Positions 10,530 to 19,711 of a DNA stretch of 64,000 nt are shown one piece after another. Made by a program: the position numbers and the translations under genes. The stretch covers positions 806,001-870,000 of the forward strand of contig JAVHJL010000012.1 of assembly GCA_036971715.1 (NCBI GenBank). Reading direction: 5' to 3'. Position 1 is the first letter of the stretch; every line of letters begins with the position of its first letter. The DNA is from Arthrobotrys musiformis. Taxonomy: Eukaryota > Ascomycota > Orbiliomycetes > Orbiliales > Orbiliaceae. The notes under the pieces were generated by a model. It was not told where the DNA came from, did not search any database, and was given only the letters and a program-made list of their open reading frames with translations.

Positions 10530-11528
10530 CTAGGTAAGCATTAATCCCCGAACGGCTTTAATCTCTGGAAGCTCGCATTTCAAATTAAATCTAATCCTCC
10601 AATCGATAAATGTTCCTTCGCTATCCAACGTATTGTCAAGCTCGTCTTCATAACCAGATTTCCAATCCTGCTTTATGTCTTCTAAATCTCTTGTGGGTAT
10701 TGCGGGCGTTTGATTACCCTCAAGGTTTCCTTCCGGGGGGAGAACTATGTACTGTCCCACCAAGATGTCGATGACAAGAATACGAAGTCGAAGTTTCCAT
10801 TCCGTAATCTTTTTACACAATGCAGTTTTGTTGATCTGAACTGGTTGATATAGAGGGTGGGTGTTCTTTCTGGGTCGGCGTAGGTAGGCGTCAACGGACC
10901 TAAGCTCCAAGACTTCCAGATCCGTCGGTAACGAAATCGCCTCAAAATCGTCCATTTTCGTTCCATCCGAGTCAACAATAAGGCACTCGCAATTCCGCCA
11001 GTGAAAAACCCTGAGTTTAGGAAAGTGGGTGAAGATCTCATTAAGAGTTTTGATATCGTCCTTAAGTGTTTCCATATCAAGAAAGAGACGGACTATATTC
11101 CAAGTTGGAAAATATTTTGAGATGCTGAAGAGATCGAACAAGTATGTGTTGGCGCCGCCGAGTGCGTAGGATAATGACGTTATCGGCAACGGCTTCAACC
11201 ACGAAGCGATTTCGTCGTCGATGAAATAATCGTCAAGCGAAAGCATGGTATAAGAGCCAGAATTTGGTGGATTATTTGCAGAGCAATCGTCGAAAGTTAT
11301 GCAGCCGGAGGCGGAGGAGTATGTTAGGCGGGATTTCGAATCGTTAAGAATCCGACGATTCAGTGATCGGAAACCCGCTTTGAGGAACCTGCGTTGGTCA
11401 TCCGCCTCTTCTATCATGTATGCCATGGTATAGATAGCATTGTATATATCGTCGATATAGCAGTACTGAATATAGACGAACTCGGCGATAAGGTACCAGA
11501 TATCGATAGGGAAAGGAAGTGGAGCCAT
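10530..11528 (-). CDS. F-box-like protein, paralog B
   Basis: Single exon of 332 residues from ATG 11528 (MAPLPFPIDIWYLIAEFVY). The N-terminus is F-box-like and the rest aligns with the gene at 4371-5468 over its length, including SRLTYSSASGCITF, IVRLFLDMETL, FPKLRVFHWRN, LEVLEL, HPLYQPVQIN and EWK. The copies differ at most positions, so the duplication is not recent. Upstream in-frame codons exist but lack an ATG. A role as SCF substrate receptor is possible from the family. Substrate unknown. Confidence 0.68.
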   Translation of the reverse strand: MAPLPFPIDIWYLIAEFVYIQYCYIDDIYNAIYTMAYMIEEADDQRRFLKAGFRSLNRRILNDSKSRLTYSSASGCITFDDCSANNPPNSGSYTMLSLDDYFIDDEIASWLKPLPITSLSYALGGANTYLFDLFSISKYFPTWNIVRLFLDMETLKDDIKTLNEIFTHFPKLRVFHWRNCECLIVDSDGTKMDDFEAISLPTDLEVLELRSVDAYLRRPRKNTHPLYQPVQINKTALCKKITEWKLRLRILVIDILVGQYIVLPPEGNLEGNQTPAIPTRDLEDIKQDWKSGYEDELDNTLDSEGTFIDWRIRFNLKCELPEIKAVRGLMLT

Positions 11529-11755
11529 TATAAAACTTAGATGATTGCGAGTGGGATTCTGGTGTACGAAGAGAAGAGAGGATAAATACACGCATATAAT
11601 TGTAAGTCGTAGTTAATGCTTCTAATGACCTCCTTTTATACAGGCTTGGTACTCCCTAGATGAGACTAAGTCCATACGTATATGCATGTAAACACTCCGT
11701 CCTGGGTCAGCAAATTCAAATGTCCAAATTGCATGGTGGTGGGTGGCCTTTTGCA

Positions 11756-12763
11756 CTAATTGGCCCATTGTGTGATCCGCCCGCAGCAATCGCGCCCTTT
11801 TACCAAAGCTGTGTATGTGAAGCGACTGGGGATGCGGGTGGAAATCCCGTTAGTCCCATCTATGAAATCTACCCTCAAATACCTAAAGCCTTGCGAATCC
11901 ACGAACAAACCAAACACTTCCTTGAACTTAGCATACGAGGCTTCCGGCACCTTAAGGTAGCGACTGGCAGAATCGGGATCAGATGGTGGTCTGCAGGATA
12001 TCTCGGCACCCTGAAGTTCTTGAGGGAACCGGAAGCTCTGAATGAGATATATATTGTCAATATATTGGCCTAAAATGCTGAAAGACGATTTGAATTAAGC
12101 TACCAGTTCACATCTCGAGATCAACGGCATTCCGGTAAACCGGGTCACACGTATTGACGGAAATAGTCCCCATATTTTATTCAGATAATCCACATACGCG
12201 TCGCCGAATCCCTGCCCATCGATATGAAGGGTATGCAACCGCGTACCGGTACTCTTCAATGCCTCGAGGCGTAATATCAAGCCATCGGAATGCTCTTCAT
12301 ATACATGGCAAATACTGAGGTATTTAAGGTTGGGTAAATGCGCTGCCAATGTTATGAGATTTCGGGGTGTAAATCGTGATATCCTCAAGATGATCACTCG
12401 TGGTAAATCGATTTTCGTGAGAAGCGACTGTAGCGACCTAGCTAAGTTTTAATTAGCATCTCTTTCATTTTTGATTCCGATCGTTTTCTTATTACCCAGA
12501 GAGTTCCCCAATGTTATCGTATGACCTTCGTTTAGCACGGTTAAATCTGAGCGCTGATAAATTCGGTGGTACGGCATAGCTGAGAAAATCTTCTCAACGA
12601 CTTTATGCTCAAGGAATTGGCGTATATCATCTGAACAAGGGCTCTCATCCAATTCTCGAAGCCAGGACCAAAGCTCTGGAAGGCTCAGGTGGTCAAATGC
12701 TTTCTCCAAAATCGGCTCATTAGTATTGCGTGCAGTTGAGATCATAATATTATTCTGCGACAT
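11756..12763 (-). CDS. LRR-like protein, paralog A
   Basis: Three exons (12763-12496, 12441-12104, 12037-11756), 295 residues, phase closing at both introns. The middle exon contains leucine-rich segments (LPNLKYLSICHV, LHTLHIDGQGFGDAYVDYL) and the block IWGLFPSIRVTR. It is paralogous to 18442-19545, which has GFGDQYVQYLNQIWGLFPEVRITR and introns at matching places. The third exon (VPEASYAKFKEVFGLFVDSQ and following) has no partner I recognise. The second intron is 66 bases, a multiple of three, and removes a single in-frame TAA. If it is not spliced, the protein would stop at 12095. LRR proteins of this type often carry an F-box. I cannot see one here. Confidence 0.62.
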
Positions 12764-13280
12764 CGCTGCCGAATTTTAGTTTCGTTGGTGGAGGAAAGTC
12801 CTGGTCTCGTACCTAGGAAGTCCTGTATTTAAATACTTAGGCACCTAGGTATTCACAATATTTCGACGTCGTCTATCTGATTGGTCTCGGCCACACAAGT
12901 TGCCAAGAGCCCGCACCACACCATACACAAGGCCAATACACGATGTATTAGTCTGGGACAAGGCAGTAGTCTGGAGGCAGAGGAGAGACTAAGTCTGTGA
13001 TGGTCTGGAGCAAAAGTCTGGGATATTCTGGGGTCACTTATGCATAGTAGTCTAGAGACTTAAATTTGACAGCTGTAGCCGGCTTTCATCTCCTTCCAAT
13101 GCATCCACAAACGTTCAATTTTTTTCAGCAAAATACAGGCCAGGTAGTACATAGTGCTGAGAAGGAAAAAAAAGAAAAGAAAAAAAATAGTAACTTATTA
13201 GTTCGGCCAGAAAAACTTAGAGAGTTGGCCGTGGAGAGTGGTATTATTGTATCTAGCCAAATACGTGGTCTGGACCGGTG
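12764..13280. other. Intergenic region with TACCTAGG motifs
   Basis: Contains CGTACCTAGGAAG near 12810 and CACCTAGGTATTC near 12842, and a stretch rich in 'GTCTGG' words (12945-13025). A poly-A/G run is at 13166-13188. No gene was recognised. Confidence 0.4.
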
Positions 13281-13481
13281 CTAGTCTCGTTCCCAGGTCT
13301 TTGCATTACCTCTCAATTGCATCTTCCGGGCGTATCGATAAGCGTAGAGGATAACCATGATGTATGTTATGAACTTCAAAACTTGAAGCATAAGCCCTAG
13401 AACGTACTTCCCAATGAGAAGTGCGATGTGGAATAATAGGAGGCCAATGATGGCGCCCCAGAGTTGATTGTAGAAACGCAT
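13281..13481 (-). CDS. Small membrane protein, MRFxNQLW family, copy 2
   Basis: Open frame of 66 residues from ATG 13481: MRFYNQLWGAIIGLLLFH, then LMLQVLKFITYIMVILYAYRYARKM. Two hydrophobic segments and a basic tail match the first exon of 9038-9520. A GGTAATG donor-like site lies close to the place where the paralog splices, so a second exon may exist downstream, but none was identified. Divergent from the Myb-like gene at 13717. Confidence 0.55.
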   Translation of the reverse strand: MRFYNQLWGAIIGLLLFHIALLIGKYVLGLMLQVLKFITYIMVILYAYRYARKMQLRGNAKTWERD

Positions 13482-13716
13482 CGCCCGCCTGATATGAAAA
13501 TTTCTAATGTTACAGTGGAAGAGGGAAGAGGGTCAGGAAGGACTGAGGCCTAAAGAGGGCTACTCAGGTATAAGATTTGATTTATAGTCGCGCCCCAAAG
13601 CGATGGATCTGCTGCAAGTATAACTAGCAGAACAACCCCCTCCCCCCCTCCCCTCCCCCCTTCCTCTTCTCAAACCATAGTACTAACCAACCTCGTCTCC
13701 ACAGCAGCTAAACACG

Positions 13717-14394
13717 ATGGCATATGTCTACCTGGGGGAATATCCGTGCACATGCGGAGTTCATTCAACGGAAGGGCCATGGCAGTTTAGATCGGAAACT
13801 AGCTATCCTACGCAAGAAGCCCCCACAACCGCAAGGTGCTCTTGCACTTGTGTGTATTGCAATCCGTTGTATCCAAACCTATCTAGCTACAACAGCTTAG
13901 AGGGTGGACAACAGACATTTACCCAGATAGCTCAAGATCAAGGTTTTAATCAGATAAATCAATACCAAACGTTCTCAGATCAATATCAAACGCCCTCTAA
14001 TCGGATAGATATTCAGGAACAAGATATCGAAATTCCAACCCTTTTAGGAATGGGCAAAGGGGTGCCACGATCTAGTGCCCCGACGAGTAGGCGAAGGCGT
14101 AGAGCCCGGGATAAGGTATCTCGTCGACGGTACGTGCATGGGGAATCGACAGAATGGATGCGCCCTGAAAACAGACTAGTCTGTCATTTACGGGAAACCC
14201 ATCAATTTACATGGCGGATGGTTGTATCGGCAATGAGCACGTTGGGCTACGGTGACCTGCAAATCCCTTGTATACAGATGAGGTTTCTTAGAAACCATAC
14301 TTGGAAGAGAGTAGATGAAAGTTCTAGTACGGAAGTTACGGGGGTCTTGATTTGCCCCAATTGCTCAACCCAGTGGGATTACTCGGAAGCTTGA
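13717..14394 (+). CDS. Myb/SANT-like DNA-binding protein, copy 1
   Basis: Intact single exon of 225 residues from ATG 13717. The N-terminus has Cys pairs (CTCGVH, CSCTCVYC), the centre is rich in Gln and Asn (FNQINQYQTFSDQYQTP), and a strongly basic patch (SRRRRRARDK, about residues 125-135) precedes the Myb/SANT-like helix-turn-helix (MRPENRLVCHLRETHQFTWR ... LGYGDLQIPCIQMRFLRNHTW, about 148-195). A final CPNCSTQW motif could bind zinc. The domain follows the pattern of fungal Myb-like proteins that bind DNA or histone tails. Paralogs are at 9776-10374 and 58214-58942. It is back to back with the small membrane protein at 13281-13481. Confidence 0.75.
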   Translation: MAYVYLGEYPCTCGVHSTEGPWQFRSETSYPTQEAPTTARCSCTCVYCNPLYPNLSSYNSLEGGQQTFTQIAQDQGFNQINQYQTFSDQYQTPSNRIDIQEQDIEIPTLLGMGKGVPRSSAPTSRRRRRARDKVSRRRYVHGESTEWMRPENRLVCHLRETHQFTWRMVVSAMSTLGYGDLQIPCIQMRFLRNHTWKRVDESSSTEVTGVLICPNCSTQWDYSEA

Positions 14395-14407
14395 TTTCTG
14401 TAGATAC

Positions 14408-15769
14408 TTAATCCTGCTTAATGAGGAGCTCAGAAATCTCATGTATATCGACAATAGCTATCAAGAGCGCCTTTCCGTCGCTATGGAACCTTCTACAGTT
14501 GCCCTCCGGACTTTCTCGGATCAAGCCTAACTTATTGTTTTTGTGTATCTCCCCAATAATTGTCTTAGCGTCAAGGGCGCACAAAGAAAAGACCCCGTCC
14601 CCGCTGATAACGAGGTACCTTTCGTCCAGAGAGTCCCAGAGAGCGGAATTCTGTGGGATGTGTTCCAAAGCTAGAGCTTCTGGTGGTGCTGAAAGTGTAG
14701 CCGACGGATCCGTTAGTAGTCCTTCAGGTATTCTGAACCCTGCTGCCATAGACTCTGAAGGTGACGTAATGGAAGTTAGCCATGGTGTAAACCACTTCAC
14801 CTTATCCATGCATTCCTCAGCATTTGGCAAAGACATCGCATAGCACTCCGTCGAAATTGCTAGAAGAACGATCTCATTTATTTCATTGACCTTTTGCGAA
14901 TATGCCTTGGAAATCATATCAACAATTTCGATTTCTTTGCATAGCCTTCGGAACAATCTCACAGACCCTCTGAGCCGCTGACTCAAACTTCGTATAAGTG
15001 CCATTTTAATCGCGTGCTCGTTTTCACGAGGACGTCGTTGTCGCATAAGTTCTATTTCGCTGAAATAAGATCTCCCAAGCCTGCGAAGGCGTGTAAGTTT
15101 TTGGAGAGAAGAGCCCTGCAGTGACATGTCGATTCTTAGTTCAGCCTCGATCTGGCTCTGGAAGTTTGTTGCATATTCTATCGATACCGCATCGCCGGTC
15201 GGTACCTGAGGCTTGTCTGTATAACGTAATATACGCGCGACAACTCGAGCTAGCAGTGGCATATCTCTCATAACTTTTCTAGTGGGCAGACTTGAGGAGG
15301 TGTTGTGTTGTTCAGCAGGTGTTATGGGTGAGGACTCGGGTGCTGAGACTGAGGGTTCGGATGGAGCAGCTGAAATCTGTGACACAAGAGCCGGAGCACC
15401 GATATTAGCATCAACCCGAATAGGTAGGTGCGTGCCCGTTTCATTGACGTTGGTATTTGTATCATCTTCTTCGATGTAGCCGGGTACACTGCTATTTGCC
15501 TGGAATCTTGGCCTCTGTACCAGCCTATTCTCTTCGGGGTGCCGGTTAATGGGGTTGAAACCGTGCTCGTGCACATGGCGCCGAGGGCGAGTCTGGCTCT
15601 GCTGAGAACCGAAGTTGATGTGAATACCTATATGTTGAAGTCGAGGCTGGAGGGGTTGCAGTTGTTGTTCAAAATAACTTAGCTCTGGGCCATTAATTTG
15701 GGCTATCAGAATTGCCAAAGCCTTTACAATCCGGTCCACAAGCTGGTTCTGGCGAATTCGGTTCGTCAT
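14408..15769 (-). CDS. Large hypothetical protein, Gln/Pro-rich N-terminus
   Basis: Single open frame of 453 residues from ATG 15769 (MTNRIRQNQLVDRIVKALAI). The first 180 residues are low in complexity, with many Q, P, S and E (APSEPSVSAPESSPITPAEQ). The second half is helical and basic (RLRRLGRSYFSEIELMRQRR, SLSQRLRGSVRLFRRLCKEI) and ends in a compact region (DERYLVISGDGVFSLCALDA). I recognise no family. Length and bias for coding triplets support a real gene. It converges on the Myb-like gene, with only 13 bases between the stop codons. Confidence 0.6.
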   Translation of the reverse strand: MTNRIRQNQLVDRIVKALAILIAQINGPELSYFEQQLQPLQPRLQHIGIHINFGSQQSQTRPRRHVHEHGFNPINRHPEENRLVQRPRFQANSSVPGYIEEDDTNTNVNETGTHLPIRVDANIGAPALVSQISAAPSEPSVSAPESSPITPAEQHNTSSSLPTRKVMRDMPLLARVVARILRYTDKPQVPTGDAVSIEYATNFQSQIEAELRIDMSLQGSSLQKLTRLRRLGRSYFSEIELMRQRRPRENEHAIKMALIRSLSQRLRGSVRLFRRLCKEIEIVDMISKAYSQKVNEINEIVLLAISTECYAMSLPNAEECMDKVKWFTPWLTSITSPSESMAAGFRIPEGLLTDPSATLSAPPEALALEHIPQNSALWDSLDERYLVISGDGVFSLCALDAKTIIGEIHKNNKLGLIRESPEGNCRRFHSDGKALLIAIVDIHEISELLIKQD

Positions 15770-15895
15770 TGGTCTGGAAGTAACGTAATAGAGTGGGCTG
15801 AAGTATATATTCAGGTAGGGTCCAGGGAAAGTTGACAGGCTATGCTTCACAGATTGATTATATACAAAATTTAAACCGACTGAACAACCCGCAGA

Positions 15896-16722
15896 ATGGA
15901 TAAGGAAAAGGCTCTGAATGTCCTGGCTACAGCCAAGTCATTCATAGTTTTATACGGGGCGGGTGTGTCAGCCTCGGCAGGCATAGCGACGTTCCGAAAG
16001 GACTCTGAACAACCCGGGACTCAACTTACCGCGCAGCCTGGTGCAAGAACGAAGGATCGATCCAACTGGTATTGGAAATATGCCCTCGGTGAAAACGAGG
16101 TCCAAACTTCGGCCTGGTTGCAATGGGTAGCGGCTCAGCAAACCTTTCTAGAGACCATACGTCCCACGCGATTTCACCTCTGGCTGAACCTAGAAAAATA
16201 CGGAAGAGTCCGTGAGATATTTACGATGAATGTTGACGACTTGGAACAGAAAGCTGGGCTTATTCCGGAATATAATTATTATCCGGTACAATATATCCCC
16301 TCTCTGCATTTAGAGCCATACTGACAAGCTCGAGATAGCTTCATGGATCATTCTTTAAGATGGTGTGTCTACACTCGTATCGAACACACCAAAAAGCTGT
16401 GCAGAAAAAGGATAAAGAATTCCTGAACAAAGGGACTTTTCCGCCCTGTATCGACTGTGAAATGGAACGCAAAGACCCTAGAACAAGAGAAAGGAGGATC
16501 AGGGGTCTGCGACCAGGCATCGTGCTCTATCACGACCCCCTTTTCCAGGACGATGACTATATCACCGAAAGTGTCACAAAGGTCCAAAATCTGTACAAGG
16601 GGAAGAGCAAAGTTGATGTGTTTCTTGTAGTCGGAACGAGTCTTTCCAAAGAAGTTCACCGGGTCCTTGTAAAGGTTAACTCTGCAAGTTATGCAAATGG
16701 ACGTCGCAGCGAGGTATTCTGA
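15896..16722 (+). CDS. SIR2-like NAD-dependent deacylase
   Basis: Two exons (15896-16285, 16339-16722) with a 53-base intron, 257 residues. Sirtuin motifs are in order: GAGVSASAGIATFR (21-34, NAD binding), MNVDDLEQKAG (111-121, replacing the usual QNID), catalytic His in LHGSF (H132), Cys residues C140, C167 and C170 (a reduced zinc site), LRPGIVLYHD (188-197, the usual LRP.IV.F.E) and FLVVGTSL (225-232). Sirtuins remove acyl groups from lysine using NAD+ and often silence chromatin. The last 25 residues do not look like a sirtuin and overlap, on the other strand, a truncated F-box gene. The exon junction restores the catalytic HG exactly, which argues for the splice. Possible alternative: a decaying copy. 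Confidence 0.75.
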
Positions 16723-16986
16723 CGGCCATTGGAAAATATCAGAGCCATTCGAGGGGCCGATGATAATTTCTCGAGCGTATTGAGCGATTCTTGACCATAT
16801 AGCTTTGTTAGCCATAGCCTGTAATCTATTAAATGGGCCTTTCCCTCGTAAATGAAAACTTGGTGCGCAGCAAGCTATCCAAAGCTCCCGCATGCTTTTG
16901 TTCGTCATGGCGAAATATCGCTGTGCAGGCGGATCGTTTAAGCACTCGAATATTCTAATACGCAACTCGTTAGGCAGTCGGTTCAT
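16369..16986 (-). pseudogene. Truncated F-box protein gene running into antisense of SIR2
   Basis: From ATG 16986 the frame starts MNRLPNELRIRIFECLNDP, a good F-box start (L-P-x-E-L-x-x-x-I), and continues with typical F-box protein sequence (FAMTNKSMRELWIACC, ANKAIWSRIAQYAREIIIG) to about position 16700. Beyond that, the remaining ~105 codons are simply the reverse strand of the SIR2-like exon 2 and have no F-box family character. The F-box gene therefore seems to have been cut by the rearrangement that placed SIR2 beside it. A 205-residue product could still be made. In the family the F-box binds Skp1. Confidence 0.55.
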
Positions 16987-17269
16987 GATTGACAAGGTGT
17001 AGGAACTTCTAGCTCATGACATGACAGTATCGCGAACTGTTATCTCGTTGGCGTTTTAAATTGATTGAACCAAGATTAGCCTTGCTCTTGTATAAATACC
17101 ATAGGAATTCGTACAACTGACCACACCTGCATGTCAACACGGCACATAGGATCCTATAGGGTATCAGTAGCATTATAAATATAGGTAGACCGATATCTGC
17201 GCAGCTGACGCAAATTTTCCGAAGATACAACTACCCCTTCCTACTCAGCTGAACACAAATTTTCAACAT

Positions 17270-17779
17270 ATGCCCCAACCGACAAGCGGTCATAAGCGGC
17301 CCCGCACCGAATGGCCCAAGTTAGCCATCGTTACGGCACTGCCCGAGATGCTAGGGGTATTGGATTGTGCCGAAGGACCATCTACCAAGGACTATAGAGT
17401 TAAATGGGACGATACGAATGAAACTTGGGAGAAAGAAGGGGATGTAGATGCTCTTCTTGTCCGCAAATTCCATCAGCAGAATGTTCTTAAAAGTCAGAAA
17501 TTCATCATCAAAGCTCTGGTTGCGATGACGTTCCGGTCCAAAAGGGTTCTGATAGAATGGGAGCAACCAACGGGCAGGCGATCTTGGAGCTGGGAACCAC
17601 TTCAAAGCCTCGAGGAAAATGCTCCAAGAGCAATTACATTGTTTCTCGAAGAACTGAAGGCGGCCAATGACGAATACTCCAGTCTCTTAGTCTATACACG
17701 AAATGACGTCATATTGTGGGGAGGGAACGGGAGAGATGTCATTGACTTAGCCTGTGAAAATCTGGAGGTCAACTCTTAA
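17270..17779 (+). CDS. Chromo-like domain protein 1
   Basis: Single exon of 169 residues from ATG 17270. Two chromo-like stretches are visible: YRVKWDDTNETWEKEGDVDA (about 43-62) and KRVLIEWEQPTGRRSWSWEP (about 90-109), both showing the V.W/IEW ... W.. pattern of the chromodomain fold. Chromodomains read methylated histone tails. Here the aromatic cage cannot be verified. A second candidate of the same kind is at 54899 and a canonical one is at 62504. Expressed toward the MADS-like gene at 17981. Moderately sure of the fold, unsure of the ligand. Confidence 0.55.
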   Translation: MPQPTSGHKRPRTEWPKLAIVTALPEMLGVLDCAEGPSTKDYRVKWDDTNETWEKEGDVDALLVRKFHQQNVLKSQKFIIKALVAMTFRSKRVLIEWEQPTGRRSWSWEPLQSLEENAPRAITLFLEELKAANDEYSSLLVYTRNDVILWGGNGRDVIDLACENLEVNS

Positions 17780-17869
17780 TACATGTGTATTCGATGCATC
17801 AAAAGCAAAAGCACTTCTATTGTATTATCTAAAGATTCGCAACATAATGGCTAGTATTGATAATTTAAT

Positions 17870-17953
17870 ACATACCTAGGTACCTATAAAGTAGGTATGC
17901 TTATATATTCGGCCCAAAGCCATAAGTGTATTCTTGAATACCTAGGTACCTAA
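17870..17953. promoter_or_regulatory. Two TACCTAGGTACCTA palindromes upstream of the MADS-like gene
   Basis: Palindromic ATACCTAGGTACCTA occurs at about 17872-17886 and again at about 17938-17952, 66 bases apart and ending roughly 30 bases before ATG 17981. GTAGGTATG lies between them. The same word occurs in several other intergenic places of the window. Symmetry suggests a dimer-binding site, but it could also be a common genomic repeat word. Confidence 0.35.
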
Positions 17954-17980
17954 CAAGAAAACTGCAACACTTTCTTTAGA

Positions 17981-18411
17981 ATGGCTTCACAGAGGGAAAA
18001 ACAGGGCCAAGAAGGCCAATTGCAACCTAATTTGCGAAGAATCAATACCCGTCATCACCAAAAGTTTAGGGCTCGGACGCAAACCCTTATTAGAAAAGCA
18101 AACGAATTATGGAAAGAGTGCAATGCCCAAGTTTGTTTGATCATTCAAAGGGATAGCGGGAAATATTACACCTATCAATCGAAGAATTCCTTAACATGGC
18201 CTCCGGCCATTGATGAGATAGTATGTGTTAAATCGGAGATATATTTCTTTTCTGTATATTTGCTAAAAGCCTTTAGTTTACCGCATTTCCACTTGCCGAG
18301 ACATATTTTCCAGGGGGTGAACTGCAGATGCCGGTCAAAGAGACACCATGCCGCTGGCAAGTGCGGAAACTCAAGAGTGGGGAGGGTCCGTGTTCGCAGT
18401 GCCGAAGATAG
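17981..18411 (+). CDS. MADS-box-like protein 1
   Basis: Two exons (17981-18220, 18277-18411), 56-base intron with GTATGT donor, TGCTAAA branch point and CTTTAG acceptor, 124 residues. Residues about 18-68 follow the MADS/SRF pattern: LRRINTRHHQKFRARTQTLI, RKANELWKECNAQVCLIIQR, GKYYTYQSKN, then a WPP motif. The alpha-helix with 'K..EL...C.A.V..II' is the DNA-binding and dimer core of the family. The second exon (FTAFPLAETYFPGGELQMPV) parallels the second exon of the copy at 55445-55959 (TRYPPPKLTF). This acceptor was preferred over one 37 bases downstream because of that match. It is much shorter than the yeast Mcm1/Rlm1 proteins. It probably acts in the nucleus as a dimer. It ends only 30 bases before the end of the convergent LRR-like gene. 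Confidence 0.68.
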
Positions 18412-18441
18412 TATAAATTTATAAAGTTGTAATAGCAACAC

Positions 18442-19545
18442 TCAGGATATAGAGCAGAGCGATAGATATAGATGCAAATTTTGGACGTGATCCGATTCAA
18501 ACACTCGGAAGAACATATAGGGTCGGGGTCTCAGAAACTGAGTACCGGACTTTTTCGTACCGGTTCGCCCTCCAGCTGTATACACGTTGAACTGTACATA
18601 TATTTTCCATACAGAATTTAAGATGTCTATCTTGAGCCTGACAAAGCTATTAGAAAATGCGAGTTTGTTCAGGTTTTCTGAAATTGCGTTCTCGTCGATG
18701 ACTGGGGCTCCCAGGGTCGCACAAAGGTTCCCAAAGCGGATATTTTCGGAGTACGAAAGCTCGAAGGCAAGAAGGTTTGCTGGGAAGCAGAGGTTTTGCT
18801 ATTTTTATGAGATGCTATTTAGTATTTAGAAGCTAGACTCTCAGGAGCTGGTACTAACCAGGTCACAGTTTCCAACGGGATTCATAAAAATCAATCGAGT
18901 AATGCGGACTTCTGGGAAAAGACCCCAGATTTGATTCAAATACTGGACATATTGGTCACCGAATCCAGCGCCATAGAACTCCAAAGTCTGAAGAGAAATA
19001 CAAGATTTTGATAGTGCTTCTAGTTGTTCTATGAGAGCCACAGAGTGGGCCTTTTCGGAATGACCAATGGTCAAATGTTTCAGGCGAACCATCTGGGAGG
19101 CGATCGAGAGAAGGCTTTTAGGAGCTCCGGTAGTTATATGGAAGATCTGGACCATCATATGGTTCACTCGCACTTTCAAAGATCTCAAAGCCGTTTCTGG
19201 ATTATACCATTAGTTAGCTAGCTAAGCAACCATTGCGTTTAAATTCGGGTTTAACTTGCCAGACACCTGGTTTCCAATAATGAAAAGCCTACCTTCATCC
19301 CCCAGTGCCAACCCCGATGCCGTGTCATCGATGTATCTGCATAATGTTCTCTGGGTAATTTCTCGTTGGATATGCTGGTGAATGTTGGGGGAAGTATGGT
19401 AAATATCAATCAACCATGTCAATAAGTCGTTAAGTTTGAATTTGGTGAACGTATAGGCCTCTATCTTGAGGAAGTATTCAAGCCTATCATCTAAACTGTC
19501 CCGCGGCGGCGGGAAAAGCAAATACAGACTTAAGATGGGTCCCAT
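18442..19545 (-). CDS. LRR-like protein, paralog B, with a GC-AG intron
   Basis: Three exons (19545-19260, 19196-18855, 18779-18442), 321 residues, phase closed. The first intron begins with GCAAGT, the accepted GC-AG donor consensus. At the same position the paralog at 11756-12763 has a GT donor. Exon 2 carries the leucine-rich segments MVRLKHLTIGHSEKAHS and LQTLEFYGAGFGDQYVQYL plus IWGLFPEVRITR. Exon 3 reads LLAFELSYSENIRFGNLCAT and following, which looks like a continuation of a leucine-rich fold. The ATG at 19545 overlaps, head to head, a small frame starting at 19535 on the other strand. Substrate or partner unknown. Confidence 0.62.
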
Positions 19546-19711
19546 CGAAGACTATTTGAAGAAACACGTATATGATCACAGATGTTTTCCCCTCGACCTG
19601 AGTTCTATAACGGAGCAAGAGAAACTCTTTCTTTACTTTAGACACAAATGGAAGGGGTTGAAAACGAAAGAACCAGAGATTGCAGATTTGCTTCGGGGAG
19701 GAAGTACCTAG
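19535..19711 (+). CDS. Small frame overlapping the LRR-like gene start
   Basis: 58 residues from ATG 19535 (MGPIEDYLKKHVYDHRCFPL), charged and with a plausible helix (EQEKLFLYFRHKWKGLK). The start overlaps that of the opposite-strand gene by 11 bases. No family is known. Low confidence because of length. Confidence 0.25.
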   Translation: MGPIEDYLKKHVYDHRCFPLDLSSITEQEKLFLYFRHKWKGLKTKEPEIADLLRGGST

